The notes under the pieces were generated by a model. That model was not told the DNA's origin and made no database searches. It saw nothing but the letters and a program-made list of their open reading frames with translations. A stretch of 16,840 nucleotides of DNA, from NCBI GenBank assembly GCA_020025395.1, contig JAHHSE010000019.1, forward strand, positions 1-16,840. The letters run 5' to 3'. The position numbers and the translations under genes were made by a program. Source of the stretch: Oscillospiraceae bacterium. GTDB lineage: Bacteria; Bacillota; Clostridia; Oscillospirales; Oscillospiraceae. Shown piece by piece: positions 14,501 through 16,840 of this stretch. Each line of letters opens with the position of its first letter. Positions within the stretch are counted from its first letter, which is position 1.

Positions 14501-15121
14501 CTACTTAGCAGATTCCCCTTCGGCGGCGCCGGGGGACGGTGGTTCCTCCGCCGTCTCCGGCGCCTCGTCTATTTTGAGCAGAATCTTCACCGGCAGGTCA
14601 TGGGGTTCCCGCGGGACCCGCTCCTGGAGCAGCTCCCGAAAGCACAGACCGACCGTCAGCCCCTCATAGTCCGCCAGGAAGCGGTCGTAATAGCCTCCCC
14701 CCTGGCCCAGACGGTAGCGCTCCCTGTCATAGCAGAGGGCGGGGACCAAAACGGCGTCCAGCTCCTCTTTCTCCAAACGCCGGCAGTCCTCCCCCGGCTC
14801 CGGGATGTTGGCAGGTCCTCGGAGAAGGCGCCCCCCTCGGTAGCGCCTTGCCTCCAGCTCTCCCCCGGGCAGACACCGGGGCAGGGCCACCTGTTTTCCG
14901 GAGGCCAAAAGGGCGCTGATGAGGCCCACGGTATTCATCTCACTGCCCACCCCCCAGAACAGGAGGATGGTCCTGGCCCTCCGAATGGGGTCCAGGGCGA
15001 GAAAGGCTTTAAACAGCGCCTTCTCCTGGGCCTCCCGCTCCCGGGGGGAGAGGGAGGCTGCCCGCTTTCTCACCGCTTGACGGAGGGCCTTCTTTTGCTC
15101 AATAACGGAAATACATGGCAT
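14501..15121 (-). CDS. 5-formyltetrahydrofolate cyclo-ligase (5,10-methenyltetrahydrofolate synthetase)
   Basis: The 206-residue protein has the family pattern: an N-terminal KKALRQAVRKR helix, LLFWGVGSEMNT (53-64) in the substrate region and the ATP/folate-site signature YRLGQGGGYYDRFL (136-149). It converts 5-formyl-THF to 5,10-methenyl-THF using ATP, in cytoplasmic one-carbon metabolism. The C-terminus carries a low-complexity Pro/Glu/Ala extension (about 187-206) beyond the usual fold. The ATG at 15121 lies inside the end of the DJ-1 gene (23-base overlap) with AAGG just upstream, so translation is probably coupled. It is the last gene of its cluster and ends 11 bases from the convergent Cys-rich gene. 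Confidence 0.94.
   Translation of the reverse strand: MPCISVIEQKKALRQAVRKRAASLSPREREAQEKALFKAFLALDPIRRARTILLFWGVGSEMNTVGLISALLASGKQVALPRCLPGGELEARRYRGGRLLRGPANIPEPGEDCRRLEKEELDAVLVPALCYDRERYRLGQGGGYYDRFLADYEGLTVGLCFRELLQERVPREPHDLPVKILLKIDEAPETAEEPPSPGAAEGESAK
14525..14570 (+). terminator. Possible terminator of the Cys-rich mini-gene inside the cyclo-ligase 3' end
   Basis: GGCGCCGG...GGACGG (14525-14539) pairs with CCGTC...CCGGCGCC (14551-14564) with one bulge and one G-U pair. It is followed by TCGTCTATTTTG on the plus strand, a poor T-tract. It begins 35 bases after the mini-gene stop. It could instead be a by-product of GC-rich Pro/Ala codons. Confidence 0.3.
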
Positions 15122-15644
15122 CCTTCACACGCTCCATGGCGGCCTTTCCCTTCACCGCCTCCAGGAGGGCAAAGCCAAATTCATAGGCGGAGCCGGGGCC
15201 CTCACCGGTAATGACCCTTCCGGAAACCGCCACCTGATCCCCTTTTCGATGGTTGGCTCCCTTCAGCTCTCCCTCCATACCGGGGTAGCAGACCGCGTCC
15301 TTCCCCTCCAGAATGCCCATTTCCCCAAAGATCGTGGGGGCCGCGCAGATGGCGGACAGGCCCCTTCCCTCTTTCCAGCAGGTATTCAGCAGAGCCATGG
15401 CGGGGGCGCTGGCCCGGATGTTCTCCACCCCCTGAAGTCCTCCGGGGAGAATGACCATCTCCGCCGTCCGGGGGTCCACCTCTTCTATGGTCAGGTCGGC
15501 AAGCATGGCAATTTCGTGGGCACCGATGACGGTTTTTCCCCCCACACCCACCAGCTTGACCTCCGCCTGACCCCGGCGCAGAATATCGCAGGGAACCACG
15601 GCTTCCGACTCCTCAAATCCGTTGGCAAGCAGCATATAAATCAT
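15099..15644 (-). CDS. DJ-1/PfpI (ThiJ/YajL-like) family protein
   Basis: The 181-residue cytoplasmic protein has the DJ-1 features: GFEESEA with Glu12, the strand MVILPGGLQGVENIR (63-77) and the nucleophile elbow SAICAAPTIF with Cys100. Members act as glyoxalase-III-like or deglycase-type enzymes or protect against oxidative and carbonyl stress; the exact activity cannot be told from sequence. GGGAGGT inside the last codons of tmk precedes the ATG, and tmk ends only 3 bases upstream, so the two genes are co-transcribed. Confidence 0.92.
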   Translation of the reverse strand: MIYMLLANGFEESEAVVPCDILRRGQAEVKLVGVGGKTVIGAHEIAMLADLTIEEVDPRTAEMVILPGGLQGVENIRASAPAMALLNTCWKEGRGLSAICAAPTIFGEMGILEGKDAVCYPGMEGELKGANHRKGDQVAVSGRVITGEGPGSAYEFGFALLEAVKGKAAMERVKDAMYFRY

Positions 15645-15647
15645 TTT

Positions 15648-16313
15648 TTATACCTCCCGGGCCACCTTTGCCCAAATTTCTGTTCCAATCTCTTCCATAG
15701 AGCGGACCCTGCCCTCTCCGTTCGTACAGGGGATGGTCTCCCATCCGTAATACCGGGCGGCCTGACGGGCGGTCTCTCCGCAGCGCTTTAAATACGCCGC
15801 ATCCACTTCATGGATGTCCCCCCGGGTCCGGGTGGCCCTCTCCCGGCTTCGGAGCATCTCCAGCGCCTGTTGGGTGGGCATATTCAGATAGAGGACCAGA
15901 TCCGGCTTCGGAAGACCCAGCCTGTCACATTCAAAATCCAGCAGCCAGGCAAAAAAGGCCTCCCGCTCCTCCAAAGGCAGCTTGGATGCCTGATGCACCG
16001 CGTTGGAGGTAACATAGCGGTCGGCCAGGATCAGTCCTCCCTGCTCATAATATGTCCCCCACACCCGTTTCCAGGAGGCATACCGATCCACCGCATAGAA
16101 GGCGGAGGCCGCATAGGGGTTCACATCCGAGGGACGGGTGCCGAACTCCCCTCCCAGATACATCCGAATGAGGGCGGAGGAGGGCTCGCTGTACTGGGGG
16201 AAAACCAGCCTTTGAAAGGGAATGTTCTCCGCCTCCAGCCTTTGGCAGAGGAGGCGGAACTGGGTGGACTTGCCCGATCCGTCGGTCCCTTCAAACACAA
16301 TGAGTTTACCCAT
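15648..16313 (-). CDS. tmk: Thymidylate kinase (dTMP kinase)
   Basis: The 221-residue P-loop kinase has Walker A FEGTDGSGKST (7-17), the DRY motif ILADRYVTSNAVHQ (95-108) that holds the nucleotide monophosphate, and a basic lid segment SRERATRTRG. It phosphorylates dTMP to dTDP for DNA synthesis. An ATG at 16346 would add 11 residues, but the ATG at 16313 is chosen because GGGAGG stands 5 bases before it and MGKLIVFEG is the typical family start. That start overlaps the stop of the upstream glycosyltransferase gene by 8 bases. The sequence around FPQYSEPSSALIRMYLGG differs from enterobacterial Tmk, so specificity for another deoxynucleotide cannot be excluded. Confidence 0.9.
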   Translation of the reverse strand: MGKLIVFEGTDGSGKSTQFRLLCQRLEAENIPFQRLVFPQYSEPSSALIRMYLGGEFGTRPSDVNPYAASAFYAVDRYASWKRVWGTYYEQGGLILADRYVTSNAVHQASKLPLEEREAFFAWLLDFECDRLGLPKPDLVLYLNMPTQQALEMLRSRERATRTRGDIHEVDAAYLKRCGETARQAARYYGWETIPCTNGEGRVRSMEEIGTEIWAKVAREV

Positions 16314-16839
16314 TTTTCCTCCCTCCCAGCCGGGCCAGCAGCGCATACCAGAGGACCAGAGGCAGGCGGATCATCCGCTTAAACCGCCAAGGCTCCCTGC
16401 ACAGACGGTAGAGCCACTCAAGCCCCAGCTTCTGCCACCGGGCCGGGGCCCGTTCCACCACTCCGGCAAACACATCCAGACTGCCTCCCAGGCCCGCCAG
16501 AAGGCCGGCCCCTGTCTCGGCCCCATGGGCCGCCATCCACCGCTCCTGCTTGGGCGCTCCCAGACAGACGAAGACCGCGTCGGCCCCCGTCTCCCGGATG
16601 GAGGCGGCCAGAGCCGCGCTCTCCTCCTCTTTGAAATAGCCGTCATGGGTCCCGCAGACCTGAAGACCGGGATAAGCCCGCTCCAGTCTCCCGCCTGCCA
16701 GCTCCGCCACCCCCGGCTTGGCCCCCAAAAGGTAGAGTTTCCTGTTCTCCTCCCCCATCCGCTTCATGAGTCCCCCGGCAAAGTCGATTCCGGGGGTAGT
16801 CCCATGGAGGGGGGTTCCCAGAATTTTGGACGCATAGAC
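16306..16839 (-). CDS. WecG/TagA/CpsF-family glycosyltransferase (partial, N-terminus outside window)
   Basis: The frame stays open to the right edge and does not begin at the internal ATG at 16767. The upstream codons read VYASKILGTPLHGTTPGIDF, the usual family stretch before KLYLLGAKPGVAE. The visible 177 residues also include HDGYF, the hallmark FVCLGAPKQERWM, and GGSLDVFAG followed by RAPARWQKLGLEWLYRL. Full members have about 240 residues, so roughly the first quarter is missing. Relatives transfer N-acetylmannosamine or similar sugars onto undecaprenyl-linked GlcNAc in wall teichoic acid or surface-polymer synthesis at the cytoplasmic face of the membrane. The acceptor and sugar here are unknown. 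Its 3' end overlaps tmk. Confidence 0.9.
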   Translation of the reverse strand, partial: VYASKILGTPLHGTTPGIDFAGGLMKRMGEENRKLYLLGAKPGVAELAGGRLERAYPGLQVCGTHDGYFKEEESAALAASIRETGADAVFVCLGAPKQERWMAAHGAETGAGLLAGLGGSLDVFAGVVERAPARWQKLGLEWLYRLCREPWRFKRMIRLPLVLWYALLARLGGRKNG

Positions 16840-16840
16840 C

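Overview
The window reads as the chromosome of a GC-rich Clostridia member, most likely of the Oscillospirales (Flavonifractor/Lawsonibacter-like). The evidence is strong AGGAGG-type ribosome binding sites, short intergenic gaps, a Firmicutes-style mltG next to a U32 peptidase-family gene, a sigma54 activator, and a small Cys-rich gene with a possible sporulation-type promoter. No rRNA, tRNA, IS element, prophage or CRISPR array is visible. The taxonomic call is inference from protein style and gene order.

Left edge (1-690): the 5' part of an XRE-family membrane-anchored repressor gene runs off the left end on the minus strand behind a clean sigmaA promoter. A bidirectional-looking hairpin terminator at 561-605 separates it from the next operon.

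Centre (691-11540): this is the most interesting part. A minus-strand operon, in order of transcription, encodes a MalY/PatB-type PLP C-S lyase (6613-7797), an AbgT-family transporter (4962-6521), an M24 metallopeptidase (3705-4886), a CoA-disulfide-reductase/rhodanese fusion (1993-3690) and an iron-sulfur cysteine-desulfidase-type enzyme (691-1983). Upstream lies a sigma54 enhancer-binding activator (7993-10146, minus), and divergent from it an M20 amidohydrolase (10359-11540, plus). Close matches to the sigma54 -24/-12 promoter precede both the lyase gene (7869-7884) and the amidohydrolase gene (10297-10312). The activator gene has its own sigmaA promoter, next to a repeat-rich candidate enhancer. 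Together this looks like a sigma54-switched regulon that imports, deacylates or hydrolyses, and then cleaves cysteine-containing compounds (N-acyl, peptidyl or S-conjugated) to pyruvate, ammonia and sulfide or thiols, with a persulfide/CoA-disulfide reductase handling the sulfur product. The substrate is not known from sequence.

Right part (11541-16840): housekeeping genes. A strong terminator at 11563-11620 ends a minus-strand mltG and U32 (TrhP/YrrO-like) pair. A 49-residue Cys-rich membrane mini-protein gene (14340-14489, plus) sits in the gap upstream of mltG. Beyond it is a tight minus-strand cluster: a WecG/TagA-type glycosyltransferase (cut by the right edge), thymidylate kinase, a DJ-1/PfpI protein and 5-formyltetrahydrofolate cyclo-ligase, with overlaps or gaps of only a few bases.
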